A DNA stretch of 36,812 bases from an uncultured Bacilli bacterium (GTDB taxonomy: Bacteria > Bacillota_I > Bacilli_A > RF39 > UBA660): the NCBI GenBank assembly GCA_934120635.1, contig CAKOUR010000014.1:1-36812 (forward strand). The letters run 5' to 3'. Shown here one piece after another: positions 17,920-26,254 of the stretch; within the stretch, counting starts at the first letter, position 1; every line of letters starts with the position of its first letter. The notes beneath the pieces were generated by a model. That model had not been told where the DNA came from. It was given only the letters and a program-made list of their open reading frames with translations, and did not search any database. The translations under genes were made by a program, and so were the position numbers.

Positions 17920-19905
17920 ATGCGAGAAAAAAAGAAAAAGAAAGTGCCATTTATTTATAAATTAATTTCTTTTTTACTATTTATAGTGACGCTTTTTTTT
18001 CTGGGAAATTTAATCTTTTTAAATGTACTTAGTAATTTTTATTTAGTCGTGATTATTGGGGTTGTTTTAGTTATTGATGGTGTTTTATCTATGATGATGC
18101 TACGGGGAAGGAAGAAAAAATTTGGTTCTTTTTTGTCGATTTTAGTTATTTTGTTATTTAGTCTTTTAGATTTTTATTTGGCTAAAACGACGGGATTAAT
18201 GAGTAGTTTAAATTTGAATTATAAGACTTATAATTATTCTGTTGTAGTGTTAAAGAGTAGTAATTATAAGAAATTAAAGGATATTACAGGAAAGAATTTA
18301 GGCTATTATGATGATGGTAGTGATATTACTAAGGAAGCATTAAATAAGGTAATGACTAAGGAAGAATTAAAATCTAAGGATTATAATGATACAGAGAAAT
18401 TAGCTAATGCTTTAATGGATAAAAAAGTAGATGCTATTTTGATTGAGAATTCTTATTTGGATATTTTGAATGAAAATATTATAATTGATGGTAAGAGTTT
18501 TAAAGATTATATTCGTAAGATTTATGGATTTGTTTTAGTGAAAAAGACTAGTGATATTTCTAAGGATACTAATGTTACTAAAACACCATTTAGTGTTTAT
18601 ATTAGTGGAATTGATACTTATGGGGAGATTTCTAGTGTTTCTAGAAGTGATGTTAATATGGTTGTAACAGTTAATCCGGCTACACAACAAATATTACTTA
18701 CTTCTCTTCCAAGAGATTATTATGTAAAACTTCATGGAAAGAGTGGTTATCGGGATAAACTTACTCATGCTGGTTTGTATGGGATTGATATGTCTATTCA
18801 GACTATTGAAGATTTATTAGATATTGATATTAACTATTATGTTAAAGTAAACTTTAGTAGTGTTGTTGATATTGTTAATGCAATTGGTGGAGTAAATGTT
18901 TATTCGGATTATACTTTTACTTCTATTGATAATTATCATTATACAAAAGGGTATAATGAAGTAAATGGAGAAGAAGCTTTATCTTTTGCTCGTGAAAGAA
19001 AAGCGTTTGCGGCTGGAGATAGGCAGAGGGTTAAAGATCAGCAAGCTCTTTTAAAAGCTATTTTTGATAAATGTACGAGTAAGGCAATTATTACTAAATA
19101 TAGTAAGTTACTTGATTCTATGAAAAATAGTTTTGTTACTAATATGAAGATGTCGAGATTAACTTCTCTTGTTAAGATGCAATTATCTAAAAATTATGAA
19201 TGGAATATTGTTAGTAATAGTTTAAATGGTAGTGATTCTAAGAATTATACTTATTCTGCCCCTTCTTCATTAGCTTATGTTATGGAACCTACAGAGGAAA
19301 GTGTTAGTTATGCTCATGAATTAATTCAACGTGTTTTAGATGGAGAAAAGTTAGATAAAGAAACAGTGGATGCTGATGCTAGTCAGGCTAATAAAGTAAC
19401 ACATGGTAGTAGTTCAACAAGTGGTAATAGTAGTTCTTCTAGTAATAGTAGTAGCAATAGTAATTCCAAGAATGAGTCTTCTAATCAACAAGAAGGATTA
19501 AAATTAAAATTAGGAAAAACAGAGGTAACTTATAATAAAAATACTTCTAAGGCATTTACTTATTTTGGTTATACTTTAACTTATAATGGGACTGATGTTA
19601 CTTCTAGTAATGTTAAAGAGACATTTACTGTGAATGGGAAATCTTATCATGATTATAGAGATTTAGTATCTTATGTTACTTCTCTTGATAATGGAACTTA
19701 TAATATTACTTATGAAATAGTTTATCAGGGATATGTTGCTAAAGATATACAAAAGGTTATTGTTACGGGAGTTGTTAATGATAGTTCTTCTACGATACCT
19801 TCTAAAAATGATTCTAATAGTACAGAAGAAAAAGATAACTCTTCATCTACGGATTCTTCTTTAAATAAAGATGAAGATGAATATCCAAGTGAGGGAGAAG
19901 AGTAA
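17920..19905 (+). CDS. LytR-CpsA-Psr (LCP) protein with a solute-binding-like insert and Ig-like tail
   Basis: A 661-aa protein. LCP enzymes transfer wall teichoic acid or other polymers from lipid carriers to peptidoglycan. Three N-terminal membrane helices lie at about 11-35, 39-62 and 69-88. Residues about 105-209 resemble one lobe pair of a type 2 periplasmic binding protein (YSVVVLKSSNYKKLKDI, KNLGYYDDGS, KKVDAILIENS). The LCP domain is at about 223-390: SRSDVNMVVTV, TSLPRDYYV, DKLTHAGLYG, AIGGVNV and ARERKAFAAGDRQRVKDQQ carry the expected Arg/Asp ligands. A Ser/Asn-rich linker leads to an Ig-like domain (about 510-610) and a Ser/Asp/Glu-rich tail. An ATG at 17902 is in frame, but AAAAGGTGATG sits between it and the ATG at 17920, which is preferred. 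Confidence 0.87.
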   Translation: MREKKKKKVPFIYKLISFLLFIVTLFFLGNLIFLNVLSNFYLVVIIGVVLVIDGVLSMMMLRGRKKKFGSFLSILVILLFSLLDFYLAKTTGLMSSLNLNYKTYNYSVVVLKSSNYKKLKDITGKNLGYYDDGSDITKEALNKVMTKEELKSKDYNDTEKLANALMDKKVDAILIENSYLDILNENIIIDGKSFKDYIRKIYGFVLVKKTSDISKDTNVTKTPFSVYISGIDTYGEISSVSRSDVNMVVTVNPATQQILLTSLPRDYYVKLHGKSGYRDKLTHAGLYGIDMSIQTIEDLLDIDINYYVKVNFSSVVDIVNAIGGVNVYSDYTFTSIDNYHYTKGYNEVNGEEALSFARERKAFAAGDRQRVKDQQALLKAIFDKCTSKAIITKYSKLLDSMKNSFVTNMKMSRLTSLVKMQLSKNYEWNIVSNSLNGSDSKNYTYSAPSSLAYVMEPTEESVSYAHELIQRVLDGEKLDKETVDADASQANKVTHGSSSTSGNSSSSSNSSSNSNSKNESSNQQEGLKLKLGKTEVTYNKNTSKAFTYFGYTLTYNGTDVTSSNVKETFTVNGKSYHDYRDLVSYVTSLDNGTYNITYEIVYQGYVAKDIQKVIVTGVVNDSSSTIPSKNDSNSTEEKDNSSSTDSSLNKDEDEYPSEGEE

Positions 19906-19930
19906 ATCTTTTTCTTTTTTTCTTTTTTTC

Positions 19931-19959
19931 TTGACTTTTTTTGATAGAGTTGTTAGAAT
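19931..19959 (+). promoter_or_regulatory. Sigma-A promoter of the RSH leader
   Basis: TTGACT (19931-19936), a 17-base spacer and TAGAAT (19954-19959). Transcription should start near 19966, about 170 bases before the RSH start codon. Confidence 0.75.
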
Positions 19960-19993
19960 GATATTCAACATTATTTCATTATGGAGGGAAAGT

Positions 19994-20092
19994 ATGAATC
20001 AGTATTTTAATTTAAATGAAATCTTCTTTTTGAAAAATATAACCAATACTATTGATTTATGCTGGAGTAAAATGAATGTTAATCAGTATTAA
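19994..20092 (+). CDS. Candidate 32-aa leader peptide upstream of RSH
   Basis: A short ORF with a strong ribosome site (GGAGGG, five bases upstream) inside the RSH leader. The peptide begins MNQYF and ends VNQY; both NQY segments are encoded by the same ten bases AATCAGTATT (19997-20006 and 20081-20090). Its stop codon (20090-20092) lies in the left arm of a terminator hairpin. It has no obvious run of a single regulatory amino acid. Position and ribosome site suggest a cis-acting leader rather than a functional protein. Confidence 0.5.
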   Translation: MNQYFNLNEIFFLKNITNTIDLCWSKMNVNQY

Positions 20093-20122
20093 GGTGCTAT
20101 GGTACTTTAATGCTGATTTTTT
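20081..20122 (+). terminator. Terminator (probable attenuator) in the RSH leader
   Basis: A 15-pair stem with two G-U pairs, AATCAGTATTAAGGT (20081-20095) with ACTTTAATGCTGATT (20104-20118), then six T. It lies after the leader ORF and four bases before the RSH ribosome site, with no room for a promoter in between. RSH transcription from 19931 must therefore read through it. Confidence 0.75.
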
Positions 20123-20137
20123 GTTGGAGGATTGAAA

Positions 20138-21592
20138 ATGGTAAATATTAGTTTGGTAGATTTGATGAAAAAAGTAAATGGATATCATGAAGAAGAGAAA
20201 AAATTAATTTTAAAGGCTTATCAATATGCAACTTATTTGCATGATGGGCAATATCGGCAAAGTGGGGACGCTTATATTATACATCCTTTAAATGTTGCTT
20301 ATATTTTAGCAGAAATGCAAGCTGACTGTGATACGATTTGTGCAGGACTTTTGCATGATACTTTAGAGGATACTAAAATTACTAAAGAAGAGATTGAAGA
20401 AAACTTTAATTCAGATGTTGCTAAATTAGTGAATGGGGTAACTAAATTATCTAAAATGAATTTTTCTTCTAAGAAGGATCAAAATTATGCGAATACGAGA
20501 AAGATTATTACTGGTATTACGGAAGATGTTAGAATTATTATTATTAAATTAGCTGATAGGTTACATAATATGAGAACTTTACAATTTAAGAGTGAATTTA
20601 AACAAAGAGAGAATTCTCTTGAAACTATGGAAATATTTGTTCCTCTTGCTTATTATATTGGTGCTTATCGAATTAAATCAGAGTTAGAAGATTTATCTTT
20701 ACAGTATTTGAAACCTGATATTTATAAAAATTTAGAAGAAATAAAGTTAAAAATAGAGAAAGAAAGCAATAAATGTTTAAATGAAATGTTATTTCAAATT
20801 AAAGAAACTTTAAGTAATGAAGGAATTGATAATGAGATTAAAGTTAGAACGAAAAATATTTATGGAATTTATAAACGATTAAATTCTGGATATAATTTAT
20901 CAGATATTCATGATTTATTAGCATTAAAAGTTATGGTAGAAGAGGTTAGAGATTGCTATTATACTTTAGGTCTTATTCATCAGAAGTATCATCCTGTTAA
21001 TGATAAATTTAAGGATTATATTTGTAATCCTAAGACAAATATGTACCAGTCATTACATACTACTGTTTTTGGCAGTGATGATCGCTTGGTTCAAACTCAA
21101 ATTAGAACTTTTGATATGGATTTGGTTGCATCTTTTGGGTTAACTGCTTATTGGAAGGTAGATAAAGGTCAGGCTAGGGATATTATGCAAAAGGACTTGA
21201 AAAATAAATATCAATTTTTTCAATCTTTAGTAGAGATAAATTCTATGTTTGGAGATAATCAAGAGTTTGTTACTAAGGTTAAAGAAGAACTATTTTCTGA
21301 TAAGGTTTATGTTTATACAACTAAGGGAGAGGTTGTTGAACTTCCTAAAGGGGCTACGGTAATTGATTTGGCTTATCAATTAGGAGAAGATATTGGAAAT
21401 ACAATGATTGGTGCTTTTGTTAATGATTCTATTGTTTCTTTGGACTATGTATTAAGAAATAAAGATAGGGTGAGAATTATTACAGATAATTTATCTAAAG
21501 GTCCTCGTGAAGAATGGATTTCTAAGGTACAAACTAGTTATGCTAAGAAGAAGATAAAAGATTTTTGTCATGATAATTTAAAACATTCTTAG
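20138..21592 (+). CDS. RSH-family (p)ppGpp hydrolase/synthetase, ACT-less
   Basis: A 484-aa protein with the RelA/SpoT core. The HD hydrolase is at about 30-185: LHDGQYRQSG (His35), LLHDTLEDT (His73, Asp74, Glu77, Asp78) and KLADRLHNMRTL (Asp140), all intact. The synthetase-like domain is at about 235-345: RTKNIYGIYKR, IHDLLALKVMV (Asp259) and NMYQSLHTTV. Where the family has ExQIRT, this protein has QTQIRT (Gln319), and AEYGxAAHW is ASFGLTAYW. TGS is at about 388-450. The helical and ACT/RRM regions of long RSHs are missing; the usual length is about 730. The frame could start at a TTG (20132), but GGAGG (20126-20130) fits the ATG at 20138. I infer a hydrolase-competent, synthetase-weak or synthetase-dead enzyme. 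Confidence 0.87.
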   Translation: MVNISLVDLMKKVNGYHEEEKKLILKAYQYATYLHDGQYRQSGDAYIIHPLNVAYILAEMQADCDTICAGLLHDTLEDTKITKEEIEENFNSDVAKLVNGVTKLSKMNFSSKKDQNYANTRKIITGITEDVRIIIIKLADRLHNMRTLQFKSEFKQRENSLETMEIFVPLAYYIGAYRIKSELEDLSLQYLKPDIYKNLEEIKLKIEKESNKCLNEMLFQIKETLSNEGIDNEIKVRTKNIYGIYKRLNSGYNLSDIHDLLALKVMVEEVRDCYYTLGLIHQKYHPVNDKFKDYICNPKTNMYQSLHTTVFGSDDRLVQTQIRTFDMDLVASFGLTAYWKVDKGQARDIMQKDLKNKYQFFQSLVEINSMFGDNQEFVTKVKEELFSDKVYVYTTKGEVVELPKGATVIDLAYQLGEDIGNTMIGAFVNDSIVSLDYVLRNKDRVRIITDNLSKGPREEWISKVQTSYAKKKIKDFCHDNLKHS

Positions 21593-21629
21593 TTTATGGT
21601 ACAATAATTAAGAATGTTAGGTGATGAAG

Positions 21630-23510
21630 ATGTTTTATCAAATTAAAAATGGAAGTTTGTCTATTTTAGGAAACTTAATTTTAGAGAATATTAATTTTAA
21701 AATTAAAAATCAAGAAAGAGTTGGTTTGATTGGTAGGAATGGTTGTGGGAAGACTACTTTATTAAAGGCAATTATGGGGAAGTATCCGATTGATGATGGA
21801 TATGATAAAGTAGAAGTAAACTCTTCTAAGAATTTTAAAATTGGTTATGTAGAACAGAGTATTCAGGATACAAATAAAATTAAAATGATTGATTATATTC
21901 GTTCTGCTTATTCTGATATTTTAATTGTTCAAGATAAGCTAAGTGAACTTGAAAAAAGAATGGCTTGTGAATATCATGAAGAGGATTTTAATTTATATAA
22001 CGATCTATATGAGAGGTATAGAGTACTTGGAGGATATTCTTATCAAGGAGAATATGAAAATGCTCTTTTTAAGTTTGGCTTTTCTGATATTGATAAAGAA
22101 AAATATTTGAGTGAATTTTCTGGTGGAGAATTGACTAAATTATCTTTATTGCGTTTAATTCTTTCAAAACCAGATTTACTTATTTTGGATGAACCAACTA
22201 ATCATTTAGATATTAAGAGTATTATGTGGTTAGAAGAATATTTGAAAAGTTATTCTAAAATGATTCTTCTTGTTAGTCATGATCAAATGTTTTTAGATCA
22301 TATTTGTAATATTATTTATGAAATTGAGTTTGGAGTATTAAAAAGATATTCTGGAAATTATAGTTCTTATTTAATACAAAAGAAAGAGGAATATGAAAAG
22401 AATTTAAGAGATTATGAAAGACAAGAAAAAGAAATAAAGAGACTTACAGAGATTGTTAATCGCTTTCGCTATAAACCAACAAAGGCTTCGATGGCTATGT
22501 CAAAATTAAAGCAAATTGAGAGAATGGTTAAGATAGATAAACCAGTAGCTGTTTCTACTAGGACATTTAATTTTCATTTTGCGATGGAAGATAAGAGTTT
22601 TCGTGATGTTTTGAAGGTAAAGAATTTAAGTGTTGGCTATGGAGAGATGAGTTTATGTTGTTTTAATTTTCAATTAGAACGAGGAGACCGTTTAGGGATT
22701 ATTGGAGAAAATGGGATAGGAAAATCTACTTTGATAAAGACTTTGATGGGAAAGATTCCTCCTTTATCTGGTAAATTTCGTTTTGGAGAAAGATGTAAGA
22801 TTGGTTATTTTTCACAAAATTTTGATCAGCTAAATATCTATCATACAATTTATGAAGAAATTAATGAGAGCTTTCCAAAGATGCCGGTTGATGAGATTAG
22901 AAGGTTACTTGGTGCGTTTGACTTTCATGGGGAAGAGATTTATAAAAAAATAGAAGATTTATCTGGTGGAGAGAAGGTACGGATTAGTTTGTGTAAAATT
23001 TTAAATGCTAATCCTAATGTTTTAATTTTAGATGAACCTACTAATCATTTAGATATTATTAGTAAAAATACGATTGAAAAAATTCTTCTTGATTATCCTG
23101 GAACGATTTTAATGGTAAGTCATGATCGATATCTTATTGATAGGATTTGTAATAAGTTATTGGTATTAGATGAAGGAAAGTCTATGTTTTATCATTATGG
23201 TTATCAAGAATATTTAGAAAAGAGAGAGTTAGAAGAGAAAAATACTAAAGAAGTACTTTCTTTAAGTGAAAAGAAAGAGGATAAAGTAAAGAAAGAAAAG
23301 AATAATTCTTTAGAAAAGGAAATACAAAAATTGGAAAGGAAAATTGATGGTTTAGAAAAGAAAATTCAACAATTAAATGATGAACTTTTAAAGGAAGAAA
23401 ATTATATGGATAGAAAAAAAGCATTGGCTCTTCAAGAAGAAATAGATTGTTTAAATCAGGAATTAGAAGAACAAAATTTGTTATGGGAAGAAAAAATGTC
23501 GTTACTTTAA
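21630..23510 (+). CDS. ABC-F family ATPase (YdiF-like)
   Basis: A 626-aa soluble protein with two ABC cassettes and no membrane helices. Walker A motifs are GRNGCGKT (about 35-42) and GENGIGKST. Signatures are FSGGELTKLS and LSGGEKVRIS, with ILDEPTNHLDI twice. The inter-domain linker has FRYKPTKASMAMSKLKQIE, the P-site tRNA-interaction segment of ABC-F. A Lys/Glu-rich C-terminal coiled coil (about 530-626) follows. ABC-F proteins bind the ribosomal E site and rescue stalled or antibiotic-bound ribosomes. GTG (21621) and ATG (21624) are also in frame, but AGGTG (21619-21623) fits the ATG at 21630. It lies about 37 bases after RSH, probably in the same unit. Housekeeping versus resistance cannot be decided. 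Confidence 0.92.
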   Translation: MFYQIKNGSLSILGNLILENINFKIKNQERVGLIGRNGCGKTTLLKAIMGKYPIDDGYDKVEVNSSKNFKIGYVEQSIQDTNKIKMIDYIRSAYSDILIVQDKLSELEKRMACEYHEEDFNLYNDLYERYRVLGGYSYQGEYENALFKFGFSDIDKEKYLSEFSGGELTKLSLLRLILSKPDLLILDEPTNHLDIKSIMWLEEYLKSYSKMILLVSHDQMFLDHICNIIYEIEFGVLKRYSGNYSSYLIQKKEEYEKNLRDYERQEKEIKRLTEIVNRFRYKPTKASMAMSKLKQIERMVKIDKPVAVSTRTFNFHFAMEDKSFRDVLKVKNLSVGYGEMSLCCFNFQLERGDRLGIIGENGIGKSTLIKTLMGKIPPLSGKFRFGERCKIGYFSQNFDQLNIYHTIYEEINESFPKMPVDEIRRLLGAFDFHGEEIYKKIEDLSGGEKVRISLCKILNANPNVLILDEPTNHLDIISKNTIEKILLDYPGTILMVSHDRYLIDRICNKLLVLDEGKSMFYHYGYQEYLEKRELEEKNTKEVLSLSEKKEDKVKKEKNNSLEKEIQKLERKIDGLEKKIQQLNDELLKEENYMDRKKALALQEEIDCLNQELEEQNLLWEEKMSLL

Positions 23511-23570
23511 ATTTTTGTGTCAAAAATCTGTCTAGTGTTTGAAAAAGGAAAAATATTTTTTGAGGAATGA

Positions 23571-23579
23571 TGATATAAT
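23571..23579 (+). promoter_or_regulatory. Extended -10 promoter of the YHxxDM-repeat gene
   Basis: TGATATAAT (an extended TGnTATAAT) lies 22 bases before the 23602 start. No good -35 is present. Confidence 0.5.
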
Positions 23580-23601
23580 GAATTAGCGAGGTGGTTTTAG
23601 C

Positions 23602-25086
23602 ATGAAAAAAGATTATGCAAAGTTAATTTACAAGATAAAAGAATATAATTTATTTAAAAATTTTAAAAATATAGAAAAACTTAGTATATGGTTACATCAA
23701 CTTAGTGAAGAAGAGGCATCTAGGTTTTTATCTCTTTCTATTCCTCCAGAGGATATTGTTTTTCCTAAGAGATTATTAATTAATAATAATTTACTTCAAT
23801 GTGAAGACTATTTGAAGAGAGTGGAAGCAATGAACCAATTAACAAATGGAGATGGGTTATGGCATTTATTTGAACGTTTATGTTCAAATAATTTTCTTCA
23901 CAGTAAAAATTACTATCATGATATGAATTTATTAAAAGATAGTGAAAATTTACAATATGGACTTTGGGTGATTAATGATGAGGAATTTATTGATAGTCCT
24001 TATCATTTAGAAGATTTAAAAATGATTTTAGGAGCAAAAGATGCGAGTGGTAATGATTTAGATTTTTTGGTAGCATCTGCTTTGGCTATGCTTGCTAAGA
24101 ATAAAGATTCTATTCAAAGTCCTTATCATGAGGAAGATATGAAGTTTATCACTAAAATTGGTAGTCCTTCTTTGCAAGAAGACCGTTCTTATCCAGAACA
24201 CTCAGTTAATCATTTAGCTTTGAATAAAAATTCTCTTAAGGATAAGTATCATTTAGAGAATATGAAGATTTTAGCAGAAAATTATTCGATTAGTTATTAT
24301 TTATATCCTATTATGACTGGTAAGGAGTATATTCGTGGAAAATATTATCGCGAAGAGATTAATGCTTTAATACAGGCTGATAGTAAGTTAAAGGCTAGGG
24401 CTGTTTATTGTTATATTACTGATTGTTCTTTTGATTCTAATGATAAACGAGAGTTAGATAATGAATTATGGGATAATAATCTTTCTTTTCGCGCTGTATG
24501 GTTTGCTAGAAAAAAGAGAGAATTTTCTGAAAAAGGTGTAAAACAACCTAAATATTTAGAAAATTTAGATTTATTGAATTCTTTAGATGATAAATATGTT
24601 ATTTTTATTGAGAGGTTGTTATCTGATTCTCTTTTGAGAAAACAAAATTATCAAGAAGAAGATATTAATACTTTACTTTCTTTAAATGATGATGAATTAT
24701 TTTTTGATCTTTTTGAAGTCATGAGTGATAAGAATAGTGCTGCTAGTATTTATCATTTAATGGATATTTCTTTAATTCAAAATACTTCTTCTTATTTTAC
24801 TCGAAGAATGTTAATTTCTATGGCAACAAATCAAGAAAATTTAAATAGTAAAAATCATTGGTTTGATATGAATTATGTTGCTTCTCTTGATTTTGATTTG
24901 CTTGATTCTAAGAGTCAAGAATTATTACAATATTTATTTTTAACTTCTGAAGGGATAAAAGATAAAGAGAGAATGTCTAAGTTAAAACAAATTCAACCAG
25001 AATTTTCGATGGAAAAAATAGATAAGAAAGGATTAAAACTACCTAAAGGAAAAGTTTTGATGAGAATTAAAAGGTATTTTTTATAA
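23602..25086 (+). CDS. Tandem YHxxDM-repeat protein of unknown function
   Basis: A 494-aa soluble protein, no signal peptide or membrane helix. It has roughly ten copies of a short motif approximating S-x-Y-H-x-E-D-M-x-x-I: NYYHDMNLL (103-111), SPYHLEDLKMI (132-142), SPYHEEDMKFI (173-183), KYHLENMKIL (215-224), KYYREEINAL (247-256), KYLENLDLL (317-325), NYQEEDINTL (349-358), IYHLMDISLI (383-392) and NHWFDMNYV (418-426). Most are preceded by residues of the type K/D-x-x-L-x-S and are spaced about 30-70 aa apart. Between motifs are helical segments, so an alpha-solenoid like HEAT or ARM is plausible. I do not recognise the family; it may be a protein-interaction scaffold. GAGGTGG lies before the start. 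A perfect 20-bp AT palindrome (25074-25093) spans the stop codon. Confidence 0.75.
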   Translation: MKKDYAKLIYKIKEYNLFKNFKNIEKLSIWLHQLSEEEASRFLSLSIPPEDIVFPKRLLINNNLLQCEDYLKRVEAMNQLTNGDGLWHLFERLCSNNFLHSKNYYHDMNLLKDSENLQYGLWVINDEEFIDSPYHLEDLKMILGAKDASGNDLDFLVASALAMLAKNKDSIQSPYHEEDMKFITKIGSPSLQEDRSYPEHSVNHLALNKNSLKDKYHLENMKILAENYSISYYLYPIMTGKEYIRGKYYREEINALIQADSKLKARAVYCYITDCSFDSNDKRELDNELWDNNLSFRAVWFARKKREFSEKGVKQPKYLENLDLLNSLDDKYVIFIERLLSDSLLRKQNYQEEDINTLLSLNDDELFFDLFEVMSDKNSAASIYHLMDISLIQNTSSYFTRRMLISMATNQENLNSKNHWFDMNYVASLDFDLLDSKSQELLQYLFLTSEGIKDKERMSKLKQIQPEFSMEKIDKKGLKLPKGKVLMRIKRYFL

Positions 25087-25109
25087 AAAATACTTAAAGG
25101 GAAGATAGA

Positions 25110-25501
25110 ATGATTTTAAATATAAGTGGTAGGACAGATATTGTTTCTTTTATTGATGGTTATCGAAATGTTAAAAAGAATGAAAAAACTTTAATATTTA
25201 GACCATTTACGGAGAGAGATTACCAAGAAATAGGTAAAAATTTTAGTCGGAGTGCTAAAAATAATGGGATTGTTGTTCAGACTTGTTTTGAATAGAGAAA
25301 TTTAGTGGAGTATGGTTTTGTTAAAGGAGAATGTTTATCTCATGAATTTGCTTATCGTTTAACGGGAAAGAAATATCTTGATTGGACCACTAGAAAAGAA
25401 GGAAAAAGTAAAAAATCATGTTCAAAAACATATTCTTTCTTCTTCTTTGTTGGTTGGAAAGTTAGAAGATGATGATGTGATCAAAGTGAGATATTGTTAG
25501 A
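25110..25501 (+). pseudogene. Decayed DUF1848 (radical-SAM-like) gene remnant
   Basis: The frame from 25110 begins MILNISGRTDIV, the N-terminus of DUF1848 proteins, then passes directly into what resembles the C-terminal half (FIDGYRNVKK, FRPFTERDYQEIGKNFS, GIVVQTCFE), so the central part seems deleted. After the TAG at 25293 the same frame continues with family-like residues (LVEYGFVKGECLSHEF, then YRLTGKKYLDW). Near the A-rich stretch around 25410-25430 the homology-like reading shifts frame and ends SSLLVGKLEDDDVIKVR at the stop at 25499-25501. Deletion, nonsense and frameshift together indicate a dead gene. Intact DUF1848 is about 270-320 aa. The assignment is from memory of family motifs. 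Confidence 0.7.
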
Positions 25502-25509
25502 GATGAATA

Positions 25510-25538
25510 TTGACAAGTTATTTATAAGGGGTTAATAT
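25510..25538 (+). promoter_or_regulatory. Sigma-A promoter of the HD-domain gene
   Basis: TTGACA (25510-25515), a 17-base spacer and TAATAT (25533-25538). Confidence 0.75.
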
Positions 25539-25559
25539 ATTTTTTATGGAGGTAATTTG

Positions 25560-26219
25560 ATGAAAAAAGAAGAAAAAGTAATCAATTATTATATTATTTG
25601 TAATCGTTTAAAAAATGTTATTAGAAAAGGATGGAAAGTTTGGAATGTTCAAAGAGATAGAGTTGAAAGTGTTGCAGAACATATTTTTGGTGTTCAGATG
25701 TTAGCTATTGCAATGAAGTCCGAATATCAATATGATATTGATTTATTGAAAGTTATATTAATGCTTGCTGTTCATGAACTTGGAGAAACGATAATTGGAG
25801 ATTTAACACAATTTGAAATTGATGATAATGAAAAGAAAAGAATTGAAAGGGAAGCTGTCCACAAAATTCTGATGGGATTAGTAGATGGTAGTAAGATTGA
25901 ACAATTGTTTTTAGAATTTGATGATCATCAGACAAAAGAGGCAATGTTTGCTTTTCAATGTGATAAATTGGAATGTGATTTGCAAAGTAAGTTGTATGAT
26001 GAAGAAAAATGTGTTGATTTAACTCATCAAGAGGAAAATAAAGTAATGAATAATTCGATAGTTCATCGTTTGCTTGATGAGGGAAATTCATGGTCAGAGA
26101 TGTGGCTAAAATTTGGACAAGAGATTTATCCTTATGATGAGAATTTTAAATCTGTTTCTGATTATGCTATTGAGCATAAAATTCATGAAAAAAGAACCAA
26201 AAAACTAAATCATATATAA
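25560..26219 (+). CDS. HD-domain hydrolase, YfbR (5'-deoxynucleotidase)-like
   Basis: A 219-aa protein with the HD fold of the YfbR/COG1896 group, which hydrolyses deoxynucleoside 5'-monophosphates using a divalent metal. Visible metal-binding motifs are RVESVAEHIFG (the first His), LAVHELGETIIGDLT (HE in the HD position) and FQCDKLECDLQSKL (the distal Asp). A TTG at 25557 is in frame, but GGAGG (25548-25552) fits the ATG at 25560. It has its own consensus promoter and is closed by a terminator shared with the convergent FemAB gene. The exact substrate is uncertain; the HD family is diverse. Confidence 0.8.
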   Translation: MKKEEKVINYYIICNRLKNVIRKGWKVWNVQRDRVESVAEHIFGVQMLAIAMKSEYQYDIDLLKVILMLAVHELGETIIGDLTQFEIDDNEKKRIEREAVHKILMGLVDGSKIEQLFLEFDDHQTKEAMFAFQCDKLECDLQSKLYDEEKCVDLTHQEENKVMNNSIVHRLLDEGNSWSEMWLKFGQEIYPYDENFKSVSDYAIEHKIHEKRTKKLNHI

Positions 26220-26221
26220 CT

Positions 26222-26254
26222 AAAAAAGATATCATAAGTGGTATCTTTTATTTT
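26222..26254. terminator. Bidirectional terminator between the HD and FemAB genes
   Basis: AAAAGATATC (26224-26233) pairs with GGTATCTTTT (26240-26249) with one G-U and a six-base loop. A-runs and T-runs flank it on both strands. Confidence 0.75.

Noticed and set aside
19871..20092. A 73-codon frame overlapping the end of the LCP gene
   Set aside because: Only the last 33 codons (from 19994) have a ribosome site and lie after a promoter; the upstream part is out-of-frame LCP sequence and T-rich spacer.
25074..25093. Perfect 20-bp AT palindrome over the stop codon of the repeat-protein gene considered as a terminator
   Set aside because: It has no loop without breaking pairs and no T-run beyond it; it is likely a by-product of A/T-rich codons, though a weak structure is possible.
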